Shown: positions 18,737 to 28,257, counted from the stretch's first letter. The stretch is DNA of 48,479 nucleotides from Methanococci archaeon (GCA_013153845.1 JAADDS010000005.1:1-48479); one strand, 5' to 3'. Numbers and translations: made by a program. Notes: generated from the letters alone by a model not told the origin.

Positions 18737-19315
18737 ATGAAACTCTTTGAGTATCCAGGAGTTCAAAACACTGATGAAACATTAAAAATAGCCATAGAGA
18801 GGACTAAGAAGGGAGATATAAAAAGTATAGTCGTTGCCTCATCAACTGGAGAAACGGCTAAAAAATTACTTGATTTGTTAGAAAAGGAGAACTTAAACCT
18901 AAATGTTGTTGTTATTACATATCATCAAGGATTCCATGGAGAGGATATAATATCGATGGATAAAGATGTTGAGGAAGAGTTAAAGAAACGCGGAGCTAAG
19001 GTATTTAGAGGCAGTCATGCTTTGAGTGGTGTTGAGAGAGGAATATCCAACAAATTGGGAGGTTATGGGCCAGTTCAAGTTATTGCTGAAACGTTAAGAA
19101 CATTTGGACAGGGAGTTAAAGTTTGTTATGAGATAACAATTATGGCATGTGATGCTGGCTTAATAAAAGCAAGAGAAGAGGTTATTGCTATTGGAGGAAC
19201 TTCAAAAGGAGCGGACACAGCAATGGTTATAAAACCAGCAAATATGAATACCTTTTTTAATATAGAAGCAAGAGAGATCTTATGTATGCCAAGAAAAAAG
19301 AAAAAATGTGAATAA
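18737..19315 (+). CDS. Pyruvate-kinase C-terminal-domain-like protein (COG1751 type)
   Basis: The protein is about 192 residues and has an alpha/beta fold resembling the C-terminal domain of pyruvate kinase, but without the catalytic barrel: GDIKSIVVASSTGETAKKLLDLL, VVVITYHQGFHGED, VFRGSHALSGVERGI and the late EVIAIGGTSKGADTAMVI. It is conserved in archaea but without an assigned reaction that I know. The chosen ATG at 18737 has GGAGATACT upstream; an earlier ATG at 18722 would add five residues. The deacetylase-like gene starts 2 bases after its stop. Confidence 0.75.
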   Translation: MKLFEYPGVQNTDETLKIAIERTKKGDIKSIVVASSTGETAKKLLDLLEKENLNLNVVVITYHQGFHGEDIISMDKDVEEELKKRGAKVFRGSHALSGVERGISNKLGGYGPVQVIAETLRTFGQGVKVCYEITIMACDAGLIKAREEVIAIGGTSKGADTAMVIKPANMNTFFNIEAREILCMPRKKKKCE

Positions 19316-19317
19316 TA

Positions 19318-20079
19318 ATGAAAAATAAACGATTTAAAAAGTTTTATTTTTATCCAATTTTGATTTTGTTTTTGATTTTAATGATGTTTCTTTTTTCTTC
19401 TCCTTTCGAACAAAAAAATATTGGAGATAAAAATGATGAAAAGCCAATAATCTTAATACATGATGTTTCACCAGTTTATTTTAAAGATCTAAAAGAGATT
19501 GTAAGGATTATAGATAAACATCATTTTCAGAACAGAACTTATTTATTTATCATTGTTAACCATGCAAATAACCATAACCTAAAAAATTATCCAAAATTTG
19601 TAAACTACTTACACGAATTAGAAAAAGAGGGTTATCATATCGAATTTCATGCATATAACCATATTGGAGATGAATTTAATTGCAATAAAACAGTGGCAGA
19701 GGAGAAGTTAAATCTATCCTTTAAAATCATGAAAGAGTGTAAATTTAACGTTAGTAAAATTAAATACTTCATACCTCCAAGATATAAGATCTCAAAAGAT
19801 GCAGAAGAGGTGTTTTTGAACAGAAATATCTCAATAATATTAAAAACAACGTTAATCACTCCAAAAAATGAATCTATAATCGAATACAATATTGTAAATA
19901 GAGAATATACCTGGTATTTACCAAAAACTCTTTTAATCATAGTTGAACCAATTTCTATAATCGATTACAAAATTTGCACAATGGAGGGAAAGAGATATTT
20001 TCTTTCCATTCATCCAAAAGCAATTAACTACGGAGGGGGCTTGGAGTTTTTAGATCACTTTCTAAACGAAACACGTTAA
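19318..20079 (+). CDS. Membrane-anchored polysaccharide-deacetylase-like protein (DUF2334 type)
   Basis: The protein is 253 residues. A basic start (MKNKRFKKFYFYP) is followed by one hydrophobic helix (residues 13-30), a signal anchor placing the rest outside the cell. The external domain begins ILIHDVSPVYFKDL, with the catalytic Asp of a NodB-like fold, then HIEFHAYNHIGDEF with the metal-binding HxxxH, and a late FLSIHPKAINYGG. This fits the DUF2334 branch of polysaccharide deacetylases. The substrate may be a surface glycan; that is inference. Confidence 0.75.
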   Translation: MKNKRFKKFYFYPILILFLILMMFLFSSPFEQKNIGDKNDEKPIILIHDVSPVYFKDLKEIVRIIDKHHFQNRTYLFIIVNHANNHNLKNYPKFVNYLHELEKEGYHIEFHAYNHIGDEFNCNKTVAEEKLNLSFKIMKECKFNVSKIKYFIPPRYKISKDAEEVFLNRNISIILKTTLITPKNESIIEYNIVNREYTWYLPKTLLIIVEPISIIDYKICTMEGKRYFLSIHPKAINYGGGLEFLDHFLNETR

Positions 20080-20149
20080 CGATTTAAAATTAAATAAAAA
20101 TTAAACAATTTATAAAAATCATGGAAGTTTATATAGTAAGCAAAATAGT

Positions 20150-20740
20150 TTAGATTAACTCAACAAAGTTTTCTATAAGCTTTAATCCTATTTTTCCACT
20201 TTTCTCAGGATGAAATTGAGTAGCAAATATGTTATCTTTATTTACAACGCTCGGAAACTCTAATCCATATGTTGTTTTACCCACAACGCAGTTTTCGTCG
20301 GGGTTTACGTAATATGAGTGAACAAAGTAAAAATAGCTATTATCTAAGATGCCCTCGAACAGTGGACAGTCATTAACAATTTTTACATTATTCCATCCCA
20401 TATGAGGCAATTTTTCAACATTTTTAAATCTAATAACTTTTCCTTTTATAAGACCAAGACCTTTGATTCCTTCTTTTTCCTCACTTTCATTGAATAGAAC
20501 TTGCATTCCTAAACATATTCCTAAAAATGGAATTTTCTCAGATATGATTGTATTGATTGTATTTACAAGAGGGGAGAGGTTTTTCATTGCAGTTCCGAAA
20601 TTTCCAACTCCCGGTAAAACCACTTTATCACAAGAAAGCAGATCTTCTTCATTTTTTGTTATTATTGCTTTATCGTATAATTCAATGGCTTTTTCTATAC
20701 TTCTTAGATTTCCAGCGTTGTAGTCGATAATGCCAATCAT
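20150..20740 (-). CDS. hisH: Imidazole glycerol phosphate synthase, glutaminase subunit
   Basis: Class I glutamine amidotransferase that feeds ammonia to HisF in histidine synthesis. About 196 residues. The nucleophile Cys76 lies in IPFLGICLGMQVLF, the oxyanion-strand Gly-rich PGVGNFG is present, and the catalytic His-Glu are in FATQFHPEKSG near the C-terminus. The ATG at 20740 has GTGATAAGC upstream; a GTG nine bases earlier is less likely. It follows the TBP gene with only a few bases between, so they are probably cotranscribed. hisF is not in the window. Confidence 0.93.
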   Translation of the reverse strand: MIGIIDYNAGNLRSIEKAIELYDKAIITKNEEDLLSCDKVVLPGVGNFGTAMKNLSPLVNTINTIISEKIPFLGICLGMQVLFNESEEKEGIKGLGLIKGKVIRFKNVEKLPHMGWNNVKIVNDCPLFEGILDNSYFYFVHSYYVNPDENCVVGKTTYGLEFPSVVNKDNIFATQFHPEKSGKIGLKLIENFVELI

Positions 20741-20749
20741 GCTTATCAC

Positions 20750-21292
20750 TTACAACTCTTGAACTTCTTTTATTGTTTCTAATATTTTGTTTAATGCCCT
20801 TTTAGCGTCTTCTTCACTTTTTAAACCTGTTATAACAACTTTTCCACTGCCAAAAATCAAAACCACGACTTTTGGATCGTCTAACCTATAAACAAGTCCG
20901 GGGAATTGCTCTGGCTCATATTCGGTTCCTTCTACCATTAATGCAATATCGTCTAAGTTTGGTTCAATCCCTAAATCAGCAGTTGCGACCATATTTTGGA
21001 TCTTTATTTCGGGATTTTCAATAACATCAATTCCCGCGTCTTTCAACTCTTTTATTATCTTTTTAATTGCTATTTCTGCCTCTTCTTTACTTTTTGCACC
21101 GGTGCAATTTACTTTTCCACTTCTAAATATTAATAAAGCAACTTTTGGCACGCTTAATCTACAAACAAGTCCGGGGAATTGCTCTGGCTCATATTCTGCG
21201 TTTTCTAATATTAGTGCTACCTCTTCTAAGTCGATATTATCTCCTATTTTAGTTGAGACGACAACGTTAACAATTTTAATTTCTGGTTCCAT
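20750..21292 (-). CDS. tbp: TATA-box-binding protein
   Basis: The archaeal general transcription factor that bends promoter DNA. It has two imperfect direct repeats of about 90 residues, the saddle halves, each with the YEPEQFPGLV motif (AEYEPEQFPGLVCRL and TEYEPEQFPGLVYRL) and a LIFRSGK/LIFGSGK strand. 180 residues from MEPEIKIVNVVVST. The frame extends further upstream with a hydrophobic stretch, but GGTGAAACT before the ATG at 21292 fixes the start. The two halves even share a 34-base identical DNA segment (20890-20923 and 21163-21196). Confidence 0.97.
   Translation of the reverse strand: MEPEIKIVNVVVSTKIGDNIDLEEVALILENAEYEPEQFPGLVCRLSVPKVALLIFRSGKVNCTGAKSKEEAEIAIKKIIKELKDAGIDVIENPEIKIQNMVATADLGIEPNLDDIALMVEGTEYEPEQFPGLVYRLDDPKVVVLIFGSGKVVITGLKSEEDAKRALNKILETIKEVQEL
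20890..20923. repeat. 34-base direct repeat, copy 1, inside tbp
   Basis: Identical to 21163-21196. It encodes the YEPEQFPGLV stretch in the second half of TBP. Identity over 34 bases at the DNA level, between halves that differ elsewhere, points to local gene conversion or strong codon constraint. Confidence 0.85.
21163..21196. repeat. 34-base direct repeat, copy 2, inside tbp
   Basis: Identical to 20890-20923, in the first structural half of TBP. Confidence 0.85.
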
Positions 21293-21428
21293 AGTTTCAC
21301 CACAACCTATGATGAATATTATATAAAAATATAAATAAAGGTATATAAATGCTTTCAAAGGAATCTTATAAACTATATATTTAGTTTAACCAATTAATAG
21401 GTCTATAAAAATAAAATAGGTAGAAGAT

Positions 21429-21737
21429 TTATCCGAATAAAGCAGCCAATCCTGCAACTGCTGCTCCTGTGTCTTCTTCTTTCTTCTCTTCCTCTTTTTT
21501 CTCTTCTTCTTTTGTCTCTTCTGCTGCTGGAGCTGCGGCAACTGGAGCAGCTGCGACAGGCATTGCAGCGTTTGCAATTGCCTCCTCAATATCTACTCCT
21601 TCTAAACCTGCAACTAATGCTTTAACTCTTGCCTCATCTACATCTACACCAGCAGCTGATAAAACTGCTTTAATTGCATCTTCTGTGATTTCTTTTCCTG
21701 CACTGTGTAATAATAAAGCTGCATATATGTATTCCAT
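21429..21737 (-). CDS. rpl12: Ribosomal protein P1 (archaeal L12)
   Basis: Acidic stalk protein that recruits translation GTPases. 102 residues: N-terminal dimerisation helices ([26 protein letters not shown]), an Ala-rich hinge, and a charged [12 protein letters not shown] tail ending AGLAALFG. The ATG has the full GGAGGTG binding site, as expected for a stalk protein made in several copies per ribosome. Last gene of the L1-L10-L12 operon. Its tail DNA is identical over 63 bases to that of L10. Confidence 0.97.
   Translation of the reverse strand: MEYIYAALLLHSAGKEITEDAIKAVLSAAGVDVDEARVKALVAGLEGVDIEEAIANAAMPVAAAPVAAAPAAEETKEEEKKEEEKKEEDTGAAVAGLAALFG
21460..21522. repeat. 63-base perfect direct repeat, copy in L12
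   Basis: Identical to 21935-21997. It encodes the shared acidic tail of the stalk proteins ([12 protein letters not shown]...TGAA). The identity extends through synonymous positions. Confidence 0.9.
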
Positions 21738-21912
21738 AATCTACACCTCCCAAAGTATTTATTTTTCTTTTAATTTTTTTAATTTTAATTTTCTTTTATC
21801 TCTTTTTTATTTATGTGTTTTGTTTTTATCATATTTCACATTGAAAGTTATAAGGTTTAAATGTTAAGGGCTTGCAATTCACTATTTATTATAAGTTATT
21901 TATATTTTTCGG

Positions 21913-22929
21913 TTAGAACAGTAGAGCTAATCCAGCTGCTCCTGTGTCTTCTTCTTTCTTCTCTTCCTCTTTTTTCTCTTCTTCTTTTGTCTCTTCTACT
22001 GTTGGAGCTGAAGATACCGCAACTGAGGATATTTTTTCTTTAATTTCTTCATCTATTGCATCTTCAGGTAATTTGGAAGCCAATGCCAATGCTTGAGATT
22101 GTGCCTTTGCTAATATATCTCCAGCTGTTTCTTTGGTTATAAATGCCGTCTCTATTGATAAAGCTCTTGCATCCATAAATGCCTTCTGTATCAAGAATGG
22201 CAAGACCTCTTTTGCTGGATAGGCAGTGTTAAATGCTAAATTAAACGCGTTTTGGTAAGCTGTTTGAATATCTGCCAATAGTTTGTCTTCATCAACCTTT
22301 AAAACATCTGGCGTGTAAATAATTCCATCTTCATAAACAGCCAATACGTTTAAACCTACTTTTACCGGCTTAATTCCCAACCTATCTAAAACCGCTGCTA
22401 ATTTTGGAGAAACAACCTCTCCTTTTTTGACAACAACTTTATCCTCTTTGATAGCAATTTTACCTTTCTCTATTGCAGCAGGAATGCCAACACTTTTAAG
22501 TTCCCCTAAGAAAGGCCCAGGAGGCATTCCTGTAGAGCCCTTCTCAACTTTAATATCACAAGGAGCGATCTGTCCTCCTCTTACAGGAGCAGGGCTTTTG
22601 TTCTCCTCTAACATCTTATACAATCTAAACGGATTCATATCTGTAACTAATATCGCTGCCCCTCTCTCAACGTAGTTTGCTAACTCAGCTAATTTTGGAT
22701 TGTTCAACTCTTCTGCAACTTCATTCAAAGCCCTTACAATCAATGTATTTCTTGACATTCTCAATTTAACTTTATCTCTGATTTTATCTCTAATTTCTTG
22801 TAATTGAGGGGCAGGAACATCCATCATATCTACAATAGCAACTACTGGCTTACTTTTAATAAGCCCCTTGAGTGTTTTAACTTCTTCCAATTTCCACGGG
22901 GCTACGTGTGCTTGCACTTTTGTTTCCAT
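21913..22929 (-). CDS. rpl10: Ribosomal protein uL10 (P0)
   Basis: Stalk base protein that anchors L12 dimers to 23S rRNA. 338 residues: rRNA-binding N-terminal domain ([35 protein letters not shown]), an inserted domain ([21 protein letters not shown]), helical L12-docking spine, and the same acidic tail as L12 ending [22 protein letters not shown] precedes the ATG. Lies between L1 and L12. Confidence 0.97.
   Translation of the reverse strand: METKVQAHVAPWKLEEVKTLKGLIKSKPVVAIVDMMDVPAPQLQEIRDKIRDKVKLRMSRNTLIVRALNEVAEELNNPKLAELANYVERGAAILVTDMNPFRLYKMLEENKSPAPVRGGQIAPCDIKVEKGSTGMPPGPFLGELKSVGIPAAIEKGKIAIKEDKVVVKKGEVVSPKLAAVLDRLGIKPVKVGLNVLAVYEDGIIYTPDVLKVDEDKLLADIQTAYQNAFNLAFNTAYPAKEVLPFLIQKAFMDARALSIETAFITKETAGDILAKAQSQALALASKLPEDAIDEEIKEKISSVAVSSAPTVEETKEEEKKEEEKKEEDTGAAGLALLF
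21935..21997. repeat. 63-base perfect direct repeat, copy in L10
   Basis: Identical to 21460-21522 in the L12 gene. Mismatches resume immediately on both sides, which suggests a recent conversion tract or strong selection on both tails. Confidence 0.9.
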
Positions 22930-22992
22930 TTTTATCCCCTTTGCATTTTATTTTTATATATCTCACATCTCTTATACTTCATATTTTGTGTT

Positions 22993-23652
22993 TTATTTCT
23001 TTTTTGCTTTTTCTTTTCTAACTTTTACAGCAGGTCCCATGGTTAACTTAACGTATGCGTCTTTTAAATGATAGAGACCTTTTTCATACTTCTTAGCAAC
23101 TACGTTTAAAATTGCTTCAATGTTATCAACTACTTGTTCATCAGTCATCTTTTCATTTCCTACTAAGACCTGGAAATATGGTTTGTCTCTCGTGTTTATA
23201 ACAACTGTTTTCTTTAATCTTTCAACTAATGGTTTTATGTTCGCATTTGCTGGAACTGGTTTTGGCATCTTTCCTCTTGGACCTAAGATAACCCCCATAT
23301 ATCTTCCAATAAGAGGCATTAAATCTGCCTGAGCAATAAAGAAGTCGTGAGCGTTAGCTATTTTTCTTAATTTTCTTTTATTTTTACCTAATTCTTCGAT
23401 TTCTTCTTTTCTAATTACTGTTAATCCCAATTCTTCTGCCTGTTTTGCAAGATCTCCAGTTCCGATGACTGCTATTTTTGCTTCTTTTCCTCTACCGTGT
23501 GGTAAAACAACTTCTTCTTTTATTCTATTTTCTGGTTTTCTCATGTCGATTTCTTTTAGTGTTGCTATAAATTCGAAGGACTGTGTGAAGTTCCTCGGCT
23601 TCGCGAGTTCGCGAGCCTCCTTCACCGCTTGTAGTAGTGCTTCTCTATCCAT
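22993..23652 (-). CDS. rpl1: Ribosomal protein uL1
   Basis: L1 stalk protein, an rRNA-binding protein and translational repressor of its own operon. 219 residues: [33 protein letters not shown], the central [23 protein letters not shown] signature and the final [28 protein letters not shown] precedes the ATG. Codons 10-23 use GC-rich codons (CGC, CTC, GCG, CCG) unlike the rest of the gene, because they overlap an L1-binding RNA hairpin. First gene of the L1-L10-L12 operon. Confidence 0.97.
   Translation of the reverse strand: MDREALLQAVKEARELAKPRNFTQSFEFIATLKEIDMRKPENRIKEEVVLPHGRGKEAKIAVIGTGDLAKQAEELGLTVIRKEEIEELGKNKRKLRKIANAHDFFIAQADLMPLIGRYMGVILGPRGKMPKPVPANANIKPLVERLKKTVVINTRDKPYFQVLVGNEKMTDEQVVDNIEAILNVVAKKYEKGLYHLKDAYVKLTMGPAVKVRKEKAKKK
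23584..23626 (-). promoter_or_regulatory. L1 autoregulatory RNA element inside the L1 coding sequence
   Basis: On the mRNA, GGTGAAG pairs with CTTCACA to close a hairpin whose interior holds GGCTCGCG and CGCGAAGCC, pairing above an asymmetric purine loop. It begins 27 bases after the start codon A. In Methanococcus vannielii, L1 is known to repress its operon by binding an rRNA-like site about 30 bases downstream of the ATG; this is the same arrangement. The segment is strikingly GC-rich against its surroundings. Confidence 0.85.
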
Positions 23653-23702
23653 GCTTATCCTCCTTTCTTTTTTATATTACGATGTAAAACAAAAGCACCC
23701 AT

Positions 23703-23730
23703 AATATATGGAATCTGATATAAATATTTT
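23703..23730 (-). promoter_or_regulatory. Candidate promoter of the L1-L10-L12 operon
   Basis: Reading the minus strand, an AATATTTATATC TATA-like element lies at about 23717-23725 and a second ATATATTA at about 23703-23710. Either would start transcription roughly 30-45 bases before the L1 ATG. I cannot choose between them by eye. Confidence 0.4.
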
Positions 23731-23870
23731 GCCCAGTTAAAAAAGTCGAGATAGTTTGTTCGGTTATTTGTCAGAATATTTAATAGAAAATATTTTATAT
23801 GCTAAAAATACCCTAAAACATATATAAAATTTTCGGTCTTTCATCAATACGATAATAATGTAGATGTTAT

Positions 23871-24395
23871 TCATTTAACGTGATTTTTGATAAAATCGTC
23901 AATATCTCTGTCATAGGTTAAATAAATCCTCTTCTTAAATGAAATATGTTTTCTTCCAAATATCTTCTTATCCTCGAAGGCCACTGCAAAAAACTCCCCT
24001 TCTTTTTTAACATCTACAACCTCTGTCCAGCGGATAATCATATTCATATAGTATATTCCCTCATCACATAAATAAACAGAAATTTTATCGTTGAATGATT
24101 TTAAGACAATAAATAATAATAAAATTGCACAAATCGTCAATATTTCCGATGTTATTGATAAATGTGGATATAATAAAATATCAAGTAGGATCAACACTCC
24201 CACTAAGAAAATAAATACAATAGGTATTAATTTTTTATCAATCTCTGCTTTTTTTCCTTCAATCAAATTAAGATAAGGGATTTTAATTTCCTTAAAAATT
24301 TTATTTTCGCTGAGGTTTGGTTTAATCTTTTTTCTTAGTTTGAATATAACGAGGTTGGTTAGTAAAAACACAAGAGTAAGTAATAGGAGGTTCAT
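23871..24395 (-). CDS. Archaeal membrane protein of unknown function (DUF5673-like)
   Basis: The protein is 174 residues. One N-terminal hydrophobic helix (LLLLTLVFLLTNLVIF) is followed by a basic loop, then two more hydrophobic helices (IPIVFIFLVGVLILLDILL and ILTICAILLLFIVL). The C-terminal 75 residues form a beta-rich soluble domain: YLCDEGIYYMNMIIRWTEVVDVKKEGEFFAV, ending in DRDIDDFIKNHVK. The same layout and C-terminal pattern occur in the broken gene at 34835-35333, so they are paralogues. The DUF5673 name is from memory and uncertain. AAGGGGAAACT precedes the ATG. Confidence 0.55.
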   Translation of the reverse strand: MNLLLLTLVFLLTNLVIFKLRKKIKPNLSENKIFKEIKIPYLNLIEGKKAEIDKKLIPIVFIFLVGVLILLDILLYPHLSITSEILTICAILLLFIVLKSFNDKISVYLCDEGIYYMNMIIRWTEVVDVKKEGEFFAVAFEDKKIFGRKHISFKKRIYLTYDRDIDDFIKNHVK

Positions 24396-24487
24396 AGTTT
24401 CCCCTTGGTTTATATAATATTATAAATCGAAACACAAAAACCCTAAAAAATTAAATTAAAAATTTAATTATCAATTAATTTATTATT

Positions 24488-25318
<831 letters not shown>

Positions 25319-25460
25319 TTATTTTTGATAATTAATTTCAATATTATTTTCAAGGTTTGATTTTTATAGGTTTTGGAAATTTAAATTACTAAATTAAATT
25401 ATGAAATATTCGATAATTCAGTTTTACGTTTTTCGTTTATATTCAATCTAATAGATCTAA

Positions 25461-26333
25461 TTAAAATTCATAATTTAAGATTAGAAGTTCATAAATATTT
25501 GATCTTCTACTTCCTTTGCAGTTTATCATTCTCTTAGCAACAACCTTTTTTATATTAAAACCTTCATAAAGCTTTTCGAAGAATTCAATATTATATGAAT
25601 TGCTTAACATCAATTTAGACCCTCTTTTATCTAATTTTCTATAAAACTCTGCTAATTTTATTTGATCATTGTCGTTAAAGTCATACTTTGTATAGGATGT
25701 AAAATAGGATGTTTTATTCAACGGCTTATATGGTGGATCAAAATAGACAAAACTCCTGTCATCAACAAACTCTTCTATAATCTCAAAATCTCCTTGGAGA
25801 ATTTTAACATTTTTTAATATTTTTGAAACGTTTTTTAAATTTTCCTCATTAAAAATTTTTGGATTTTTGTATCTTCCATAAGGAACATTAAAATTTCCTT
25901 TTTTGTTAACTCTATATAATCCATTATAACACGTTTTATTTAAAAATATAAACTGTGAAACTCTTTTAACTTCGTCAAAATTATTTTTGTTTTTATTAAA
26001 CTCATCTCTAACTTTATAATAAAAATCTTTTCTTTTCTCTTCATTTAACAACAAAAACTCTTCCCTTAACGATGATAGTTCTTCAATTAAACTATTAACA
26101 TCGTTTTTAATAACTTTATAGCATAATATTAAATCCTCATTAATATCATTGATGACAACTTCTTTAAATCCATATTTTTGTAAAAGGTAAAATAAAACTG
26201 CTCCTCCACCTACGAACGGTTCGATATATTTTTTAATTTTTCCTTCTTTTAAATCATTTGGTAAATTCTCTTCTATTTGTCTTAAAATTTGTGTTTTTCC
26301 TCCTGCCCACTTTAAAAATGGTTTGGCATCCAT
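25461..26333 (-). CDS. D12-class DNA adenine-N6 methyltransferase, apparently orphan
   Basis: The protein is 290 residues. The SAM-binding start is PFLKWAGGKTQIL, then YIEPFVGGGAVLFYL, and the catalytic DPPY at 199-202 (FVYFDPPYKP). The motif order and the FLNKTCYNGLYRVNKKGNFNVPYG block are those of Dam and DpnM, so the likely target is GATC. M. jannaschii has a similar enzyme (MjaIII) next to a restriction gene as I recall, but no endonuclease gene adjoins this one: upstream is the HcgA-like gene and downstream is Thi4. It may therefore serve regulation, repair or protection rather than restriction. Confidence 0.9.
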   Translation of the reverse strand: MDAKPFLKWAGGKTQILRQIEENLPNDLKEGKIKKYIEPFVGGGAVLFYLLQKYGFKEVVINDINEDLILCYKVIKNDVNSLIEELSSLREEFLLLNEEKRKDFYYKVRDEFNKNKNNFDEVKRVSQFIFLNKTCYNGLYRVNKKGNFNVPYGRYKNPKIFNEENLKNVSKILKNVKILQGDFEIIEEFVDDRSFVYFDPPYKPLNKTSYFTSYTKYDFNDNDQIKLAEFYRKLDKRGSKLMLSNSYNIEFFEKLYEGFNIKKVVAKRMINCKGSRRSNIYELLILNYEF

Positions 26334-26351
26334 TTTATCCCAAAAATTAGA

Positions 26352-27404
26352 TTAATTAGCTTTAATCTTCTTTAAAACTTTAAGAATATAACTTTCTATT
26401 TTTTCATTTATCTTTTCTTCGAGATTTTCAATCTTTTTAATATTCTCACTGCTTATATTTATCTCCTCCTCAATATAAGGAGTTTTTTCTAACGTTTTTT
26501 TTCCAACTAAAACATCCACATCTGTAAATGTTCCCAATAGTTCCTTTCCTGTTGATCTAATTTCTTTTTCTATCCAATGTGCTTCTTTTGTTCCAAAAAC
26601 AGAGAATAATGGAAATTTTGTTATTACGTTTGAACCGCTCATGATCAGTGGACTTATCATTGGAATTTTATCAACCCAAACTCCGGTTATTATTTTAATA
26701 TCTGGAAAGTTTAATCTAACCGAAGATACCCATTGCATATACTCTATTGTAGAGACAGAGGGTTTATTTTCATATATCGTCCCTTTTTGAGGATTTAATG
26801 AATAAAAGGTTATTTTATTTAAATCTAACTCCTCTATTAAATTTAACAATTTCTCAATATCCTCTTCCGTCTCTCCAAGCCCTAAAATTATGGTTATTCC
26901 TGTTTTCAAACCCATGTCCTTAGCTTTTAGTAAGTTATCTATAATTTTATCCAGTGGTTTTCCGGGGCAGATACTATCTCTGTTCTTACTAACTGTTTCC
27001 ACTGCCCCTACAACTCCTTCTATTACATCCAAATTGATGTTATCTAAATCCACAACTCCAACGTTTAGATACTGTTTACACTTTTGAGTATAGGCGATCA
27101 TCTCTGCAATGTTGTTTATTTCCTTTGATGTGTATCCATACCCTCCAGATATAAATTCTAATTTCCAGCCAATTCTCTTCATTAAAATTGCCTCAGCCAA
27201 AATACTTTCCAATCTTCTCCTTGCCTTTTTTGGATCCTTTATTTTATCCTTTTGAGTGGACATATAACAAAATTTACATGGTTCTTTTAAATTACAGTGC
27301 CATCCTAAAAACAATGCCCTCTCAAAACTAACTGTGTTTCCAAAATGTTTTTTTGTTATCTTAAATGCTTTTTTTGCATTTTCTAAAACTTCTTCAATGT
27401 CCAT
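26352..27404 (-). CDS. HcgA-like radical SAM protein
   Basis: The protein is 350 residues. The cluster-binding cysteines are C37, C43 and C46 (GWHCNLKEPCKFCYM), a CX5CX2C spacing instead of the common CX3CX2C. That spacing is known for HcgA, involved in the guanylylpyridinol cofactor of [Fe]-hydrogenase. BioB-like features follow: EFISGGYG, ILGLGETEEDI, FYSLNPQKGT. No hmd or other hcg genes are in the window, so it may be a paralogue with another role. The gene overlaps the preceding small gene by 11 bases. Confidence 0.7.
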   Translation of the reverse strand: MDIEEVLENAKKAFKITKKHFGNTVSFERALFLGWHCNLKEPCKFCYMSTQKDKIKDPKKARRRLESILAEAILMKRIGWKLEFISGGYGYTSKEINNIAEMIAYTQKCKQYLNVGVVDLDNINLDVIEGVVGAVETVSKNRDSICPGKPLDKIIDNLLKAKDMGLKTGITIILGLGETEEDIEKLLNLIEELDLNKITFYSLNPQKGTIYENKPSVSTIEYMQWVSSVRLNFPDIKIITGVWVDKIPMISPLIMSGSNVITKFPLFSVFGTKEAHWIEKEIRSTGKELLGTFTDVDVLVGKKTLEKTPYIEEEINISSENIKKIENLEEKINEKIESYILKVLKKIKAN

Positions 27405-27819
27405 TTTCCCTCTCCTTTTCTATGTATTTTTCAATTACTTTCGGAGAGATTCTCGTTTGAATTCCCAATCTTTCAAGTATTATTCCATTTAATAAAATTT
27501 TAAGAATTTCTTTTCCTTCTTTTGACGTTGTTATTTCATTTAGTTTTCTTGTAGTTGCAGGGGACTTTAATTTTTTTAACGCCTCTATTATATCTTCTTC
27601 TTTTATTCTTCCTTTTTTCTTTGGAAATATCTCGTCTGCAATGATATTCAGCTTTTCAATATCAAAGGGAAGATACTCTGGTATTTTATTTAAAACTGTT
27701 TCATCTATCGATGCCAGTAATCTTGCGATCTCTATATTCTCTACATTCTCATCTATTTTTAATTTTTTCACTGTGAACCATTTTCCATGCTTTGCAATAA
27801 ATTCTATTTTATCCTCCAT
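27394..27819 (-). CDS. Conserved hypothetical protein, upstream of HcgA-like gene
   Basis: A 141-residue, charged, mostly helical protein (IEIARLLASIDETVLNKIPEYLPFDIEKL, EEDIIEALKKLKSPATTRKLNEITTSKEGKEILKILLNG). No metal-binding or catalytic motif is evident. It overlaps the HcgA-like gene by 11 bases, so the two are translated together. The middle could be a small winged-helix-like bundle, but I do not recognise a family. Confidence 0.6.
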   Translation of the reverse strand: MEDKIEFIAKHGKWFTVKKLKIDENVENIEIARLLASIDETVLNKIPEYLPFDIEKLNIIADEIFPKKKGRIKEEDIIEALKKLKSPATTRKLNEITTSKEGKEILKILLNGIILERLGIQTRISPKVIEKYIEKERENGH

Positions 27820-28026
27820 ATCCTCTCACCTGCAAATTGGAAGAGTTAAATTTGCTTTAATATTAATTGTTTATTTGCTTTAAATTTCATTTTTATTTTA
27901 ATTAATTAAAACTAAAATAGAGTTTTTATATTTATTTTTATCTATATTATATGTTAAAACTATCTAAGATAAAATCATCAAACCACCATACGTAAAAAAT
28001 AAAAAATAAACATAAAAATAGCCAAA

Positions 28027-28257
28027 TTAAGCAGCTACAATCTTCTTTAATACAGGATCTGTAACCTCTTCAGGAGAGATTTCTTCAACATTTAATATTT
28101 TTATTCTACTTCTTTTAACTTTATATCTTCCTCCAAATTCTGAATATAGAATTTCTAATGCATCCTCTGGTTTTAATGCCTTATATTCTTTTTTAAAATA
28201 AAGTGGATCTTTACCTTTTTTGCTCATTATTCCAGTTATTCTAAATATCTTTGCCAA
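28027..28257 (-). CDS. rplX: Ribosomal protein eL20/LX (eL18a family)
   Basis: A 76-residue large-subunit protein, the short archaeal form of eL18a/eL20: FRITGIMSKKGKDPLYFKKEYKALKPEDALE followed by GGRYKVKRSRIKILNVEEI. The start codon is TTG, with a perfect GAGGAGGTGGTACT binding site before it. It follows the Pcc1 gene after 12 bases at the end of the translation gene cluster. Confidence 0.92.
   Translation of the reverse strand: MAKIFRITGIMSKKGKDPLYFKKEYKALKPEDALEILYSEFGGRYKVKRSRIKILNVEEISPEEVTDPVLKKIVAA

Noticed and set aside
21293-21358. A hydrophobic N-terminal extension of TBP resembling a lipoprotein signal
   Set aside because: It lies upstream of the ATG with GGTGAAACT and is simply AT-rich leader sequence read in frame; TBP is cytoplasmic.
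22804-23071. Hydrophobic plus-strand frames opposite the L10/L1 junction
   Set aside because: They are antisense to strongly supported ribosomal protein genes and have no ribosome binding site or family similarity.
24449-24469. AATTAAATT-AAA-AATTTAATT inverted repeat
   Set aside because: Only A and T in a very AT-rich spacer; expected by chance.
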